A stretch of 64,000 nt of DNA from G051132615 sp051132615 (GCF_051132615.1 NZ_CP152375.1:1736001-1800000), one strand, 5' to 3'. Positions 51,936 through 61,390 are shown, numbered from the stretch's first letter. The notes: generated by a model from the sequence alone, not told the origin. Numbers and translations are program-made.

Positions 51936-53189
51936 TTAATTTTTTACCAAAATTGCGGCAAAAAAACCATCTGTTTGATGTTGATGAGGCGTAAGATTTA
52001 AATACTGTTCCATATCTAATGCTATTTTTTGTTGTTTCAATATATCTTGCACGGGGCATAAGCTAAAGTCGGGGTGATTCGCTAAAAATAGGGCAATTTG
52101 TTGCTCGTTTTCTTCTGGCAAAATACTGCATGTTGCATAAATTAGTTTCCCCCCTTTTTTGACTAAAGGCGCTGCTGCACACAGGATGTTTTGCTGCATT
52201 TGTGTAATTTTAGCAAGATTTTCGTCATTTTGTCGGTATTTTAAATCGGGGTGTCGTCTTAATGTCCCTAAACCTGAGCAAGGAGCATCAATTAAAACCT
52301 TATCTGCTTTCCCATAGAGTTTGTGTAAACGGCTGTCTTGTTCTTGTGCAATATGTTGGATGGTCACATTGGTTAAGCCAGAACGCTCTAATCTGGGTTT
52401 AATGTTCCTTAAGCGGGTATCAGATACATCAATGGCGTAGATTCGCCCGGTATTAGCCATCATCGCACCAAGGGCTAAAGTTTTCCCTCCTGCTCCTGCG
52501 CAGAAGTCTATCATCATTTCGCCCCGTTTGGCCTGAGTCAATAAAGCCAATAATTGGCTGCCTTCATCTTGAATTTCAATTGTGCCATTGGTAAATAAGG
52601 GGTGCTTATTAAGAGCCTTTTTTTGCGTAAGTCGTATACCCCAAGGTGAAAAAGGTGTTGATATGGCATCAATCCCTTCTTGTTGCAATGCCTTAAGTAT
52701 ATTGTCTCGTTTTGCTTTTAAAGTGTTCACCCTTAGGTCTAATGGGCCACTGGTTGTTAAGCTTGATGCAAAGGCGTGTAACTCTTGTGGGCTAAAAAAG
52801 GACAGTTTATCGAGTAACCAATTGGGTAATTCGGTTTGGGTGTTTAAGTTAAGCTGACTAATGGTTGGTGCTTGTTGGCATAATTGTTGTAATTGTTGTT
52901 GTTCTTTGTCATTGGCGAAGATGGCAAGTTCTGCAGGTGTTTTTTGTTTGTTTAAAACCAGTGTGCCTAGGATAAGGTTTTTAGCTTGTGTTTTTTGCTT
53001 AAAAAAAGCCATTAGGGTTTCGTAGCGGCGCAATAATGCAAAGACCACTTCACTGATTTCGTATCTGTCTTTTGCACCAATTTTACTGTTTTTCTTAAAG
53101 TAGCTAGCCAAAATGCTGTCAGCAGGTTGGGTAAAGGCCAAAAGCTCGGTAACAATGTGTTCAGTATGTTGTAATTGTATTGGGGTCAT
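51936..53189 (-). CDS. rsmB: 16S rRNA m5C methyltransferase, RsmB (Sun) family
   Basis: A 417-residue RNA cytosine-C5 methyltransferase: NusB-like helical N-terminal domain (1-130), then a Rossmann domain with IDFCAGAGGKTLALGA (SAM loop), DAPCSGLGTLRRHPD (motif IV cysteine) and YATCSILPEENEQQI (motif VI nucleophilic cysteine). Target by homology is C967 of 16S rRNA. Coupled to the DUF3108 gene by ATGA overlap (53186-53189). Confidence 0.92.
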   Translation of the reverse strand: MTPIQLQHTEHIVTELLAFTQPADSILASYFKKNSKIGAKDRYEISEVVFALLRRYETLMAFFKQKTQAKNLILGTLVLNKQKTPAELAIFANDKEQQQLQQLCQQAPTISQLNLNTQTELPNWLLDKLSFFSPQELHAFASSLTTSGPLDLRVNTLKAKRDNILKALQQEGIDAISTPFSPWGIRLTQKKALNKHPLFTNGTIEIQDEGSQLLALLTQAKRGEMMIDFCAGAGGKTLALGAMMANTGRIYAIDVSDTRLRNIKPRLERSGLTNVTIQHIAQEQDSRLHKLYGKADKVLIDAPCSGLGTLRRHPDLKYRQNDENLAKITQMQQNILCAAAPLVKKGGKLIYATCSILPEENEQQIALFLANHPDFSLCPVQDILKQQKIALDMEQYLNLTPHQHQTDGFFAAILVKN

Positions 53190-53995
53190 CGTTTATTCAA
53201 TATTATGTTAAATGGGGGTGGAGTATTGGGCTTTTTGAGTTGGTCAATTTGTGAACTTTGCCAGTATTGCTGTGCATTGACAATAATCCGTTCGGGGTAC
53301 AGTGTGTATCCTTCAAACGAAATATAAGCTGGTACGTTGTATAAATCAGTGGCAAGCCCATATTCTATGTGTTTATTATTGGTTGTACTGAATAATTTTA
53401 AATGGAGGTTTTTGGGCGATACTTGATACATTTTTGAAGAGATACTCATTTGATCTAATGGATAAATAGAAACTGATTTACCATTGGTGATCTGTACAGA
53501 TGCATTCAGCTGCCCATTTGATAAAGCCAATTGCCAAGGCAAACTGAAAATATCTAAGGCATTTTCCTGCATAGGGACAATTAGTTTTTCCTGATTACTT
53601 TTTCCATAGATAATATGTTTCTTTTCATAATCAAATTCAGCTTGTGCATATAATTGGCCTCCTCGAGTATCTGTGTACACTAAAGGGACCAGCTGGTTAT
53701 TGATGATTTTACCTTCCGTTTTAAAGGTAAAAATTTTAAATGGAATTTGTAGCGTTGTGAGAATAGTATAGGTTGTTCCATTTTGTTCAAAATACATCTC
53801 ACCTGGTATGATACCTTGATATTTTAGCAAGATGGTTTGGGGATATGGTGTCGGTTGATTGGCCTTTTGTGCGACAGCAAGATGAATGGAACAAAACAGC
53901 CATAAACACAAAAAAACAATGATTTTTTTGTAAAACAGTATATTTGGTTTTATTTTATTTAACACGTTGTACGGCTTTCCAATATTCCTGTCCAT
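53186..53995 (-). CDS. DUF3108 protein, short tandem paralogue
   Basis: A predicted periplasmic protein of up to 269 residues with a hydrophobic signal segment (IIVFLCLWLFCSIHLAVAQ). The mature domain parallels the upstream neighbour: YQGIIPGEMYFEQNGTTYT, VYTDTRGGQLYAQAEFDYEKK, ENALDIFSLPWQLALSNGQ, QITNGKSVSIYPLDQM and VPAYISFEGYTL. DUF3108 proteins of Burkholderiales occur between purN and rsmB; their function is unknown. The ATG at 53995 overlaps the upstream gene by 41 bases. A GTG at 53965 would give a more ordinary signal peptide and an 11-base overlap. It overlaps rsmB by four bases. Confidence 0.82.
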   Translation of the reverse strand: MDRNIGKPYNVLNKIKPNILFYKKIIVFLCLWLFCSIHLAVAQKANQPTPYPQTILLKYQGIIPGEMYFEQNGTTYTILTTLQIPFKIFTFKTEGKIINNQLVPLVYTDTRGGQLYAQAEFDYEKKHIIYGKSNQEKLIVPMQENALDIFSLPWQLALSNGQLNASVQITNGKSVSIYPLDQMSISSKMYQVSPKNLHLKLFSTTNNKHIEYGLATDLYNVPAYISFEGYTLYPERIIVNAQQYWQSSQIDQLKKPNTPPPFNIILNKR

Positions 53996-55175
53996 CTAGC
54001 TTAATACCAACAGGATCAAGTATATAACCTTCAAAATTAATATAAGCTGGGATATTGCCAAAATCGGCAGCCAAACCATATTCTATTTTTTTGTCATTGG
54101 GAATAGTAAATACTTTTATCCGTAATTTACCCTCTCCTTGGTTATATTCCCTACCAACACCGCCTAGCTGGCTGGGGGTGTAAGTGCGGACAGATTTACC
54201 ATTGGTGATTTGTAATGGTGATGATGTGCCACTATTGAGTGCCAATTGCCATGCAGCGCTAAAAATATCCAGAGCATTTTCGTCTAATGGGCTGGTTTTT
54301 TCTTCCCCATCTTTGCCATAAGTAATCAGTTTTTTTTCATAATCAAAATTGGCATAGGCGTATAATTTTCCGCCTCGTGTGTCTGTATAACGGTTGGGTT
54401 TGAATCGACCATCGGTAATAGAACCTACGGCTTTAAACTGAAAGTTCTTAAAGGGTACTTTTAGTTTAGCGGTAATGGTGTAATCACTTCCTGAACGTTG
54501 AAAATTCATTTCACCGGGAACTGGCCCTGTGTATTTGATTTGAGCAGAACGAGGAAAAGTAATTTTTTCATTTCCTTTCGGTGCAATAACCCCTTTATTT
54601 TGGGCAATATCTTTTTCTGTAATGAGTATGCTTTTTTGCTCAGTGTTCGTGGGCGCTTTTTCCTCTTGTGTATCTTGATTGGAATCTGTATTGGTAACGG
54701 GTTCACTAATGGCTTGTGGTTCACTGGCCGATTTATTTTCTTCTGAAACAATCGTATCAGAAGCTGTGCGTTGCTGAGCATTATTTTTAGGGTCTTTAGG
54801 GGTTAATGGCCCTCTAATTGCGCCAGTTAAGTTTAAGTTGCCTTTTTTTGTATTGGCTTGTGCGGCATCAACTGTTGTTTTGTTTTGTGGTGTTTCTTTT
54901 TTTGTTTGAGATTGCACCAATATGACTTGGTTTTCTTGTTGTTGTCTGGCAATTTGCGTTTGTTCTTGTTGCTCTATTGTTTGAGTATCTGCGGTTTGTA
55001 TCGTAGGTGTTTGCTCATCTAAAGTGTATTCTTGTAGGGTTAACTCTATTGGTTTTAATTGAGTAGGCTCAATCGATTCAATGGCATGAGTAATGTGTCC
55101 ATTCACAATAAACACAATATGAATGAGTAGGGAGACAACCAGTGCAAAGTACAGTACTTTATTTGAGTGTTTCAT
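53955..55175 (-). CDS. DUF3108 protein, long tandem paralogue
   Basis: A 406-residue protein with an N-terminal membrane anchor (about 7-24), a Gln/Thr/Glu/Lys-rich low-complexity linker (about 40-200) and a C-terminal DUF3108 domain (about 205-406). The domain includes YTGPVPGEMNFQRSGSDYT, RYTDTRGGKLYAYANFDYE, DENALDIFSAAWQLALNSG and IPAYINFEGYILDPVG. The anchor-linker-domain layout recalls TonB-like or envelope-spanning proteins, but no TonB domain is seen. It starts 3 bases after the purN stop, in the order typical of Burkholderiales. Likely envelope role; function unknown. Confidence 0.85.
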   Translation of the reverse strand: MKHSNKVLYFALVVSLLIHIVFIVNGHITHAIESIEPTQLKPIELTLQEYTLDEQTPTIQTADTQTIEQQEQTQIARQQQENQVILVQSQTKKETPQNKTTVDAAQANTKKGNLNLTGAIRGPLTPKDPKNNAQQRTASDTIVSEENKSASEPQAISEPVTNTDSNQDTQEEKAPTNTEQKSILITEKDIAQNKGVIAPKGNEKITFPRSAQIKYTGPVPGEMNFQRSGSDYTITAKLKVPFKNFQFKAVGSITDGRFKPNRYTDTRGGKLYAYANFDYEKKLITYGKDGEEKTSPLDENALDIFSAAWQLALNSGTSSPLQITNGKSVRTYTPSQLGGVGREYNQGEGKLRIKVFTIPNDKKIEYGLAADFGNIPAYINFEGYILDPVGIKLDGQEYWKAVQRVK

Positions 55176-55178
55176 ATA

Positions 55179-55811
55179 TTAGGAGTAAATTGCGCCATTT
55201 TCCTGAAGGTGGGTACGGCTATTGTGTACTTGCATGCCTTTGATGGTCAAGTGCCCACCAATAAAATCAGCAATTGCTTGGGGGTAAATTTGGTGTTCCA
55301 TCTTTAAAACACGGTTTGCAAGGCATTCTTCTGTATCTTCTGGCAATATAGGTACCACGGCTTGAGTAATAATGGGTCCATAATCAAGTTGCGCGGTCAC
55401 AAAATGTACAGTGCAGCCTGCAATTTTACAGCCCATATCAATGGCTCTTTGATGGGTATGTAAACCCGTAAAACTGGGCAATAAAGATGGGTGAATATTG
55501 ATCAGTTTATGGGCAAAGTGTTGAGTAAACGATTCACTTAAAATTCTCATGAAACCCGCCAATACAACCAGTTCAGGAGAAAACTGATCAATGCTGTGTT
55601 GTAAGGCTAAATCAAATTCAGCACGTGTTGGAAAATCCTGATGGTTTAACGCAATGGTATGAATACCTTGCTCTTTTGCCCACCTAAGGCCTAAAGCATC
55701 AGGATCATTGCTGATAATTGCTGCAATATGAATGCCAGGAATATTGGCCTGTACAATTGCTTGCATATTGCTGCCGCGACCAGAGATTAAAATAACGATG
55801 TTTTTACTCAT
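55179..55811 (-). CDS. purN: Phosphoribosylglycinamide formyltransferase
   Basis: Third step of de novo purine synthesis, using 10-formyl-THF. The 210-residue protein has ILISGRGSNMQAIV, the catalytic HPSLLPSFTGLHTHQRAI (His with upstream Asn in INIHPS) and TVHFVTAQLDYGPII (Asp). It follows purM on the same strand (93-base gap containing a hairpin) and heads the purN-DUF3108-DUF3108-rsmB-grxD run. Confidence 0.96.
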   Translation of the reverse strand: MSKNIVILISGRGSNMQAIVQANIPGIHIAAIISNDPDALGLRWAKEQGIHTIALNHQDFPTRAEFDLALQHSIDQFSPELVVLAGFMRILSESFTQHFAHKLINIHPSLLPSFTGLHTHQRAIDMGCKIAGCTVHFVTAQLDYGPIITQAVVPILPEDTEECLANRVLKMEHQIYPQAIADFIGGHLTIKGMQVHNSRTHLQENGAIYS

Positions 55812-55867
55812 ATTGTGTAGGGCTTTGATGAAGATATTTGTGGGTGAAGTACGAAAGTTTGAGTTTT

Positions 55868-55894
55868 TGGTCTTAGTTTTTTAGGCTAAGACCA
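55868..55894. repeat. Hairpin between purM and purN
   Basis: A perfect 9-bp inverted repeat TGGTCTTAG/CTAAGACCA (55868-55876 with 55886-55894) with a 9-base loop, just after the purM stop. No T run follows on the minus strand, so it may be an RNA-stabilising or weak attenuating hairpin. Confidence 0.6.
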
Positions 55895-55904
55895 TATCTT
55901 AAGT

Positions 55905-56945
55905 TTAAGCGACTTGAGTTTGATGTTCATCACCATTGCGTGGGCGTATCGTGCCTAAAGTAAATACTGTTTCGCCTTGTGCTTGTAATAAATTGGCGGC
56001 TTCTTGGGCTTGCTCTGCGGCAACAATAATCACCATACCAATGCCACAGTTAAACGTTTTGTACATTTCAGGTGTAGCCACTTGTCCTTCTTTTTGTAAC
56101 CATTGGAAAAGTTTTGGTAAAGGCCAAGCGTCAGCATTTATTTGCGCGACAACATTTTCGGGTAATACTCGTGGGACATTTTCAGTAATGCCGCCTCCAG
56201 TAATATGTGCCATGCCTTTAACTGGAATGGTTTTTAACAGTTCAAGTACAGGTTTAACATAAATACGGGTTGGGGCAATAATGGCTTGGCGCAAGGTTTT
56301 ACCCTCGGTAAAAGGCTCATCCAAGTTTGTATTGGCTCGTTCAATAATTTTTCGCACCAATGAGTATCCATTGGAGTGTACGCCATTAGAGGCTAAGCCT
56401 AAAATAATGTCTCCTTCAGTAATTGTACGACCATTAATTACATTGGATTTTTCCACAACACCTACAGCAAAACCTGCCAGATCATATTCACCTTCTGGAT
56501 ACATACCTGGCATTTCAGCTGTTTCTCCACCAATTAAAGCACAACCTGCTTGTTCGCAACCATGTGCGATGCCTTTAATGACATCTGTTGCCAAAGGGAC
56601 ATCAAGTTTGCCGCAAGCAAAATAATCTAAAAAGAATAAGGGTTCTGCACCTTGTACCAGAATATCATTCACGCTCATGGCAACTAAATCAATGCCTACT
56701 GTATCATGGGTATTCCATTCAAATGCGAGTTTAAGTTTTGTGCCGACACCATCTGTGCCCGAAACCAGTACAGGCTCACGATATTTTTTGCTGATTTCAA
56801 CTAAAGCACCAAATCCACCTAAATCAGCCAATACTTCTGGGCGCATGGTCCGTTTGGCAAAGGGTTTGATTTGTTCGACAAGGTTATCTCCAGCATCAAT
56901 ATCAACACCGGCATCACGGTAACTTAAAGGTGTACTCATATGCAT
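55905..56945 (-). CDS. purM: Phosphoribosylformylglycinamidine cyclo-ligase (AIR synthetase)
   Basis: Fifth step of purine synthesis, ATP-dependent closure of the imidazole ring. The 346-residue protein shows YRDAGVDIDAGDNLV, LVSGTDGVGTKLKLA, DIDLVAMSVNDILVQGAEPL-type metal residues, ALIGGETAEMPGMY and HITGGGITENVPRV. It is divergent from perM with a 144-base gap, a gene pair common in Burkholderiales and gammaproteobacteria. Confidence 0.97.
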   Translation of the reverse strand: MHMSTPLSYRDAGVDIDAGDNLVEQIKPFAKRTMRPEVLADLGGFGALVEISKKYREPVLVSGTDGVGTKLKLAFEWNTHDTVGIDLVAMSVNDILVQGAEPLFFLDYFACGKLDVPLATDVIKGIAHGCEQAGCALIGGETAEMPGMYPEGEYDLAGFAVGVVEKSNVINGRTITEGDIILGLASNGVHSNGYSLVRKIIERANTNLDEPFTEGKTLRQAIIAPTRIYVKPVLELLKTIPVKGMAHITGGGITENVPRVLPENVVAQINADAWPLPKLFQWLQKEGQVATPEMYKTFNCGIGMVIIVAAEQAQEAANLLQAQGETVFTLGTIRPRNGDEHQTQVA

Positions 56946-57089
56946 TCTCTATACAAAGGTTTTGGGGAAAAGCAAAACACTATTTTAACCTAAATCACGC
57001 ATCTCATTAAGTACTTACACAAATTTAGATTAATTTTGTGTATGATACTCACTTCAAAATTAAATAAAATCTGTCGTGGAGAGTGATTT

Positions 57090-58175
57090 ATGTATCAAGG
57101 AAGAAGAAAAAACAGGATTTTACCATGGGTAATCATTCCACTGGTCATCGTTCTGGCTTTTTTGTTGATCAAAGGCTTATCAAACATTTTAACCCCTTTT
57201 GTGATTGCCGCCATTTTAGCGTACATTTTAAATCCCATTGTCACCCGTATTACGGCCAGAGGGGTTAAGAGAGCGGTTGCCTCCATGGTAGTGATGTTTG
57301 TTTGTTTTGCAATGGTGTTGACCATGATTTTAATCATTGTCCCTATGTTGTTTAACCAATTGGATGCTTTGTTTGAGCATATGCCTGCTGTCATTAGTTT
57401 TGTCAAAGATCAGGTGATTCCATGGATTAATGCCAAAACAGGCAGCTCTTATGCATTAGACAGCAATACATTGACGCATTTCTTACAAAATAATGCGCAA
57501 ACATTACGCAGTGGTTTGCAAGAAATTATGCCTTCTGTGGCACAAAGCGGTTCGCGTTTAATTACGGTTTTGGTCAATTTATTTATGCTGCCTTTCCTTT
57601 TGTATTACTTTTTGCTGGATTGGAGCCAATGGGAAGAAAAAGTAGCCAGAATGATTCCTCGTCGCTGGCTACCTAAAGTGACCAGTGTGGCTAAAGAACT
57701 TGATGCCGTTTTAAGCGAATTTTTACGCGGTCAGTTATTGGTGATGATCATCATGGGCTTTGTGTATGGTACGGGTTTGGCTTTAACTGGATTAAACTCA
57801 GGTTTTGCTATTGGTATGTTGGCTGGTTTATTGGTTTTTATCCCCTATTTAGGGGCATTTACAGGCGTCGCTTTAGCGACATTGGCTGCATTTTTACAAT
57901 TTGACTCTTATTTGTCTGTCTTGTGGGTTTGGTCTGTATTTGCCATTGGGCAGCCCTTGGAGAGCTTCTTTTTGACACCACAATTAGTGGGTGAACGAAT
58001 TGGTTTGTCCCCACTTGCCGTGATTTTTGCTTTAATGGCATTCGGTGAGTTAATGGGCTTTGTGGGTATTCTGTTGGCTTTACCTTTAGCTGCAATTTGT
58101 TTGGTTTTGGCAAGAGAAGTCTTAAATGTTTATTATGGTACGCATTTTTACCTGAAAAAAAGGAAAAATGTTTAG
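57090..58175 (+). CDS. perM: AI-2E/PerM family membrane transporter
   Basis: A 361-residue polytopic inner-membrane protein with about eight spans: paired N-terminal spans (12-60), a soluble middle segment (about 110-165) and a C-terminal bundle with LLVFIPYLGAFTGV and QPLESFFLTPQLVGERIGLSP, which is the family signature. The family includes TqsA (AI-2 export) and PerM; some members are Na+/H+ antiporters. The substrate is unknown. The order perM-hda is a conserved betaproteobacterial pairing. Confidence 0.92.
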   Translation: MYQGRRKNRILPWVIIPLVIVLAFLLIKGLSNILTPFVIAAILAYILNPIVTRITARGVKRAVASMVVMFVCFAMVLTMILIIVPMLFNQLDALFEHMPAVISFVKDQVIPWINAKTGSSYALDSNTLTHFLQNNAQTLRSGLQEIMPSVAQSGSRLITVLVNLFMLPFLLYYFLLDWSQWEEKVARMIPRRWLPKVTSVAKELDAVLSEFLRGQLLVMIIMGFVYGTGLALTGLNSGFAIGMLAGLLVFIPYLGAFTGVALATLAAFLQFDSYLSVLWVWSVFAIGQPLESFFLTPQLVGERIGLSPLAVIFALMAFGELMGFVGILLALPLAAICLVLAREVLNVYYGTHFYLKKRKNV

Positions 58176-58188
58176 GATATTGATTTAA

Positions 58189-58869
58189 ATGGTTCAATCT
58201 GTTTTTGATTTTACTCAGGATGCCTATCCCCAGTTTGATCATTTTCTGGGGCAGGGTAACCTTGAGTTGATTAATGTATTAAAAGCCCAACAAGAACCCT
58301 TTGTATACCTTTGGGGAGACGAGGGTGTGGGGAAAAGTTATTTGCTTAAAGCTTGGGTACAGGAAGCTTTAAGCAAGGGTTATCAGGCCATTTATTTGGA
58401 TATCAGGACGAATGGTTTACCAGATAAGACACGAGAATATGATTTTATTGCTTTAGACCACATAGAAGCCTTAAATGAAGAAGAGCAAATTAGATTATTT
58501 TCTATTTTTAACCAGTTTAAAGACCAACAAACAGGGTTTTTATTGATTTCTGCTCAGTTTGCACCATGGCATTTAACCGTGCGTGAAGATTTACGCACCC
58601 GAATGGGATATTGTTTGGTGTATGAGGTGGCGCCTTTAAGCGACGAAGAAAAAGTAAAAGCGTTACAAGCGCTCGCTCAAGCAAAACAACTGCATATTGC
58701 AGATGATATTTTTATTTATTTGCTCAACCATTGGCGCCGTGATTTAAACAGTTTGATTCAATTACTCAATACACTGGATTTATATTCACTGGCCGTGAAA
58801 AAACCGATTACCTTACCCTTGGTCAAAAAGGTAATTAATCATCAGGATCAGGACATAAAAGATGAATAA
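58189..58869 (+). CDS. hda: DnaA-related regulator Hda
   Basis: AAA+ protein of 226 residues that stimulates ATP hydrolysis by DnaA on the sliding clamp, preventing re-initiation. It shows the P-loop WGDEGVGKSYLL, Walker B YDFIALDHIEALNEEEQ and sensor RTRMGYCLVYEVAPLSDEEK. It lacks the DnaA DNA-binding domain. The N-terminus lacks a strong QL-type clamp motif, but the segment after the ATG (VQSVFDFTQDAYPQFDHF) fits Hda. Overlaps the HAD gene by 8 bases. Confidence 0.9.
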   Translation: MVQSVFDFTQDAYPQFDHFLGQGNLELINVLKAQQEPFVYLWGDEGVGKSYLLKAWVQEALSKGYQAIYLDIRTNGLPDKTREYDFIALDHIEALNEEEQIRLFSIFNQFKDQQTGFLLISAQFAPWHLTVREDLRTRMGYCLVYEVAPLSDEEKVKALQALAQAKQLHIADDIFIYLLNHWRRDLNSLIQLLNTLDLYSLAVKKPITLPLVKKVINHQDQDIKDE

Positions 58870-59530
58870 TTTAGCGATTTTTGATTTGGACTATACGCTG
58901 ATATTGGGCGACTCAGATGTTGAATGGCCACGGTTTTTAATGGATAAAGGTTTATTAGACAGAGCGTTTTATGATAAACGTAATGACTATTTTTATGAGC
59001 AATATAAAAATGGAACGATGGATATTGATGAGTTTTTGGCTTTTCAATTAGAACCTTTATCTCGGTTTGATCGGCAACAGTTAGATCAATTACATGAAGA
59101 ATTTTTACAAAATTACATTATCCCGATTATTCCGCAAGGCGCCCGTGATTTGGTGAAAGCACACCAACAAAATCAGGATGAAGTACTGGTCATTACCGCA
59201 ACCAATCGTTTTATTACTGCTCCTATTGTGGCTCAGTTTGAGATTGATCAGCTCATTGCGGTTGAACTGGAAGAGCAAAATGGGCGTTATACAGGCAATT
59301 ATGTCGGTGTGCCAAGCTTCAAAGAAGGTAAAATTACTCGACTAAATCATTGGTTATCTGAGAGAAATTTAGATTTAGATGATTTTGATAAGGTGTATTT
59401 TTATAGTGATTCACGTAATGATATGCCTCTACTCAGTTTGGTCAATAGTCCAGTTGCAGTTAATCCCGATGATTTTTTACGGCAACACGCAAACAAACAT
59501 AATTGGCAAATTATTGATTTTCAGTTATAA
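58862..59530 (+). CDS. HAD-IB family phosphatase (SerB-like)
   Basis: A 222-residue haloacid-dehalogenase phosphatase. Motif I is IFDLDYTLILGDSD, motif II is VITATN, and motif III/IV is KVYFYSDSRNDMPLLS. The helical C1 cap is present. It matches the HAD-IB hydrolases encoded right after hda in betaproteobacteria; relatives act on phosphoserine, histidinol phosphate or other small phosphomonoesters. The substrate cannot be set from sequence. It overlaps hda and is followed by the DUF815 ATPase. Confidence 0.9.
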   Translation: MNNLAIFDLDYTLILGDSDVEWPRFLMDKGLLDRAFYDKRNDYFYEQYKNGTMDIDEFLAFQLEPLSRFDRQQLDQLHEEFLQNYIIPIIPQGARDLVKAHQQNQDEVLVITATNRFITAPIVAQFEIDQLIAVELEEQNGRYTGNYVGVPSFKEGKITRLNHWLSERNLDLDDFDKVYFYSDSRNDMPLLSLVNSPVAVNPDDFLRQHANKHNWQIIDFQL

Positions 59531-59561
59531 CGAATGAATAAAAATAAAAGAGTATAAGACG

Positions 59562-60437
59562 ATGAAAGAACAAGATATTAATGCATTTTTAATTCAGGCT
59601 TTATCAGTATTACGCCGTTTAGATGCCATTTTACCACCAGAGAAAAAAGACCCTGATTGGACAGCAATTGCTTATCGTTGGCAAAGAATTGGGACAACGG
59701 GTTATTTGATGAGTTTACCTCATCCACATACCTTTGCTTTATCGCAATTGGCCTCTGTAGATAAACAAATGGATAAATTGGTGCGTAATACCCGTCAATT
59801 TTTAGCAGGGAAGCCTGCTAATAATGTGCTATTAAGTGGTGCCAGAGGAACAGGAAAATCTTCTTTGGTGAAGGCGCTTTTGCATGAATATGCACAAGAA
59901 GGTTTGCGTTTAATTGAAGTAGATAAAACAGACTTAATTGCGCTGCCTGCATTATTGGAAATTTTAAGCACTCGACAAGAGCGTTTTATTGTGTTTTGTG
60001 ATGACTTATCATTTGATGTTGGGGATGACAGTTATAAAGCACTTAAAACAGCTTTAGATGGTGGTTTGTCTTTGCGTTGTGAAAATGTGTTGGTTTATGC
60101 CACATCCAATCGTCGTCATTTAATGCCAGAAATGATGGCTGATAACTATGCCACACAAGGGGAAAAAGGAGAAGTTCATCCACAAGAAGCGGTTGAGGAA
60201 AAAGTTTCCCTTTCTGATCGCTTTGGATTATGGCTGAGTTTTTATCCCTTTGATCAGGAGGCGTATTTGACTGTTGTACAAAAATGGTTGTCTCAAGCAG
60301 GTATTCAGTTTGATGAAACAACGCGTCAGGCCGCTTTGAATTGGTCATTACTTCGAGGTAGTCGTTCGGGTCGTGTGGCTTGGCAATTTGTATGCGATTG
60401 GTCAGGAAGAGAGCCAGAAGATAGGGTAATCGATTAA
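59562..60437 (+). CDS. DUF815 AAA+ ATPase
   Basis: A 291-residue P-loop ATPase with NVLLSGARGTGKSSLVKALL (Walker A), FIVFCDDLSFDVGDDSYK (Walker B) and a sensor-like YATSNRRHLMPE, all typical of DUF815 proteins. The N-terminal helical region (about 1-70) includes WTAIAYRWQRIGTTGYL. Function unknown; it is a conserved stand-alone AAA+ in proteobacteria. It lies 31 bases after the HAD gene on the same strand and is probably co-transcribed from perM or hda. Confidence 0.9.
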   Translation: MKEQDINAFLIQALSVLRRLDAILPPEKKDPDWTAIAYRWQRIGTTGYLMSLPHPHTFALSQLASVDKQMDKLVRNTRQFLAGKPANNVLLSGARGTGKSSLVKALLHEYAQEGLRLIEVDKTDLIALPALLEILSTRQERFIVFCDDLSFDVGDDSYKALKTALDGGLSLRCENVLVYATSNRRHLMPEMMADNYATQGEKGEVHPQEAVEEKVSLSDRFGLWLSFYPFDQEAYLTVVQKWLSQAGIQFDETTRQAALNWSLLRGSRSGRVAWQFVCDWSGREPEDRVID

Positions 60438-60470
60438 TTATTATTTAACATCATTGAAGGAGTTGTCACC

Positions 60471-60836
60471 ATGCCATTAATGTGTATCCAATACTCAGAA
60501 CATTTACCGAATAAGCAAAAAATCAAAAGCTTTGTTGTAGAAGCTCATGAATATATTGCCTCATTAGTGAATACTGAATTGAACAGTTTTAAAACACGTA
60601 TTGTACCTGTTGCTGAGTTTATTGTTGGTGATGGTAAAACCGATGAGCAACGCGCTGTATTGTTTGTTGATTTTCGTATGTTACCAGGCAGAACCGATGA
60701 AGTAAAAAAACAAGTTGGTGACTATTTGTTACAAAAAGCGCAAGCTGCTTTTCAAGAAGGCATTACCCGCATACAAGTGCATATTCAAGTACAAGTAGGC
60801 CAGTTGGATGCGCCTAATTATCATAAAAATGATTAA
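60471..60836 (+). CDS. 5-carboxymethyl-2-hydroxymuconate isomerase-like tautomerase
   Basis: A 121-residue protein of the CHMI family in the tautomerase superfamily. After Met removal it begins with the catalytic Pro (PLMCIQYSEHLP), and further matches are FKTRIVPVAEFIVGDG and FVDFRMLPGRT. No homoprotocatechuate pathway genes are nearby, so the true substrate may differ from that of HpaF. AAGGAG precedes the ATG. The following TAAGCCA/TGGCTTA repeat (60843-60875) may be a weak terminator. Confidence 0.85.
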   Translation: MPLMCIQYSEHLPNKQKIKSFVVEAHEYIASLVNTELNSFKTRIVPVAEFIVGDGKTDEQRAVLFVDFRMLPGRTDEVKKQVGDYLLQKAQAAFQEGITRIQVHIQVQVGQLDAPNYHKND

Positions 60837-60925
60837 CAATATTAAGCCAGCTTAAGCGTTTATCTGGTTGGCTTAGTTTGATTGTTCAAATTTCTATTAA
60901 ATAACGGTTTTAATAATATTTGTAT

Positions 60926-61390
60926 TTAACGATCGATTTGTGTTTTTTGTGCTCGAAGATACATAAAACGAATAATTATGCCAACAATCAGACCGACAGT
61001 TGTCCCAACAATAGGCATAGGTGCATCTTCATCTAGAAATATTAATGACATTCCCGATGCTATGCCTAATATGGTACTGGTGGCAACGGTAATGATATTG
61101 TTTTTTATTTTTTGGTTAACGAGATATTCTAAAAGTAAAGCATAAATGATGGATTGAATTCCCATAAATATATAGCCCACGAAACTGATTACGATGAACA
61201 TTCCAATAAAATCAATAGTATTTAAGTCATTAAATCCACCACTGACAAAACTGTTCATCCCATATATAAATGTGCATAGGAATACTGCCAGTAATACAGG
61301 CAAGAGCATCGCTAATACAATGCGGAGGAATTTGCCTTCAGAGTGGTATGGTACCTTTATTTTTTGATGAAAATTTTTCAAAGCAATCAA
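60926..61390 (-). CDS. Small four-span membrane protein, unknown
   Basis: A 154-residue protein with four hydrophobic segments (about 24-46, 61-86, 96-116 and 126-145) and no recognised family. The interior has glycine-rich spans (TILGIASGMSLIFL, VGTTVGLIVGIIIRFMYL). It stands alone on the minus strand between two plus-strand genes and ends convergently with the tautomerase gene. The reading frame is uninterrupted and the segments look genuine, but only context and hydropathy support it. Confidence 0.6.
   Translation of the reverse strand: MIALKNFHQKIKVPYHSEGKFLRIVLAMLLPVLLAVFLCTFIYGMNSFVSGGFNDLNTIDFIGMFIVISFVGYIFMGIQSIIYALLLEYLVNQKIKNNIITVATSTILGIASGMSLIFLDEDAPMPIVGTTVGLIVGIIIRFMYLRAQKTQIDR

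Noticed and set aside
60843..60875. TAAGCCA/TGGCTTA hairpin after the tautomerase gene as a strong terminator
   Set aside because: Only 7 bp with a large loop and no clean T run; mentioned with the gene but not called.
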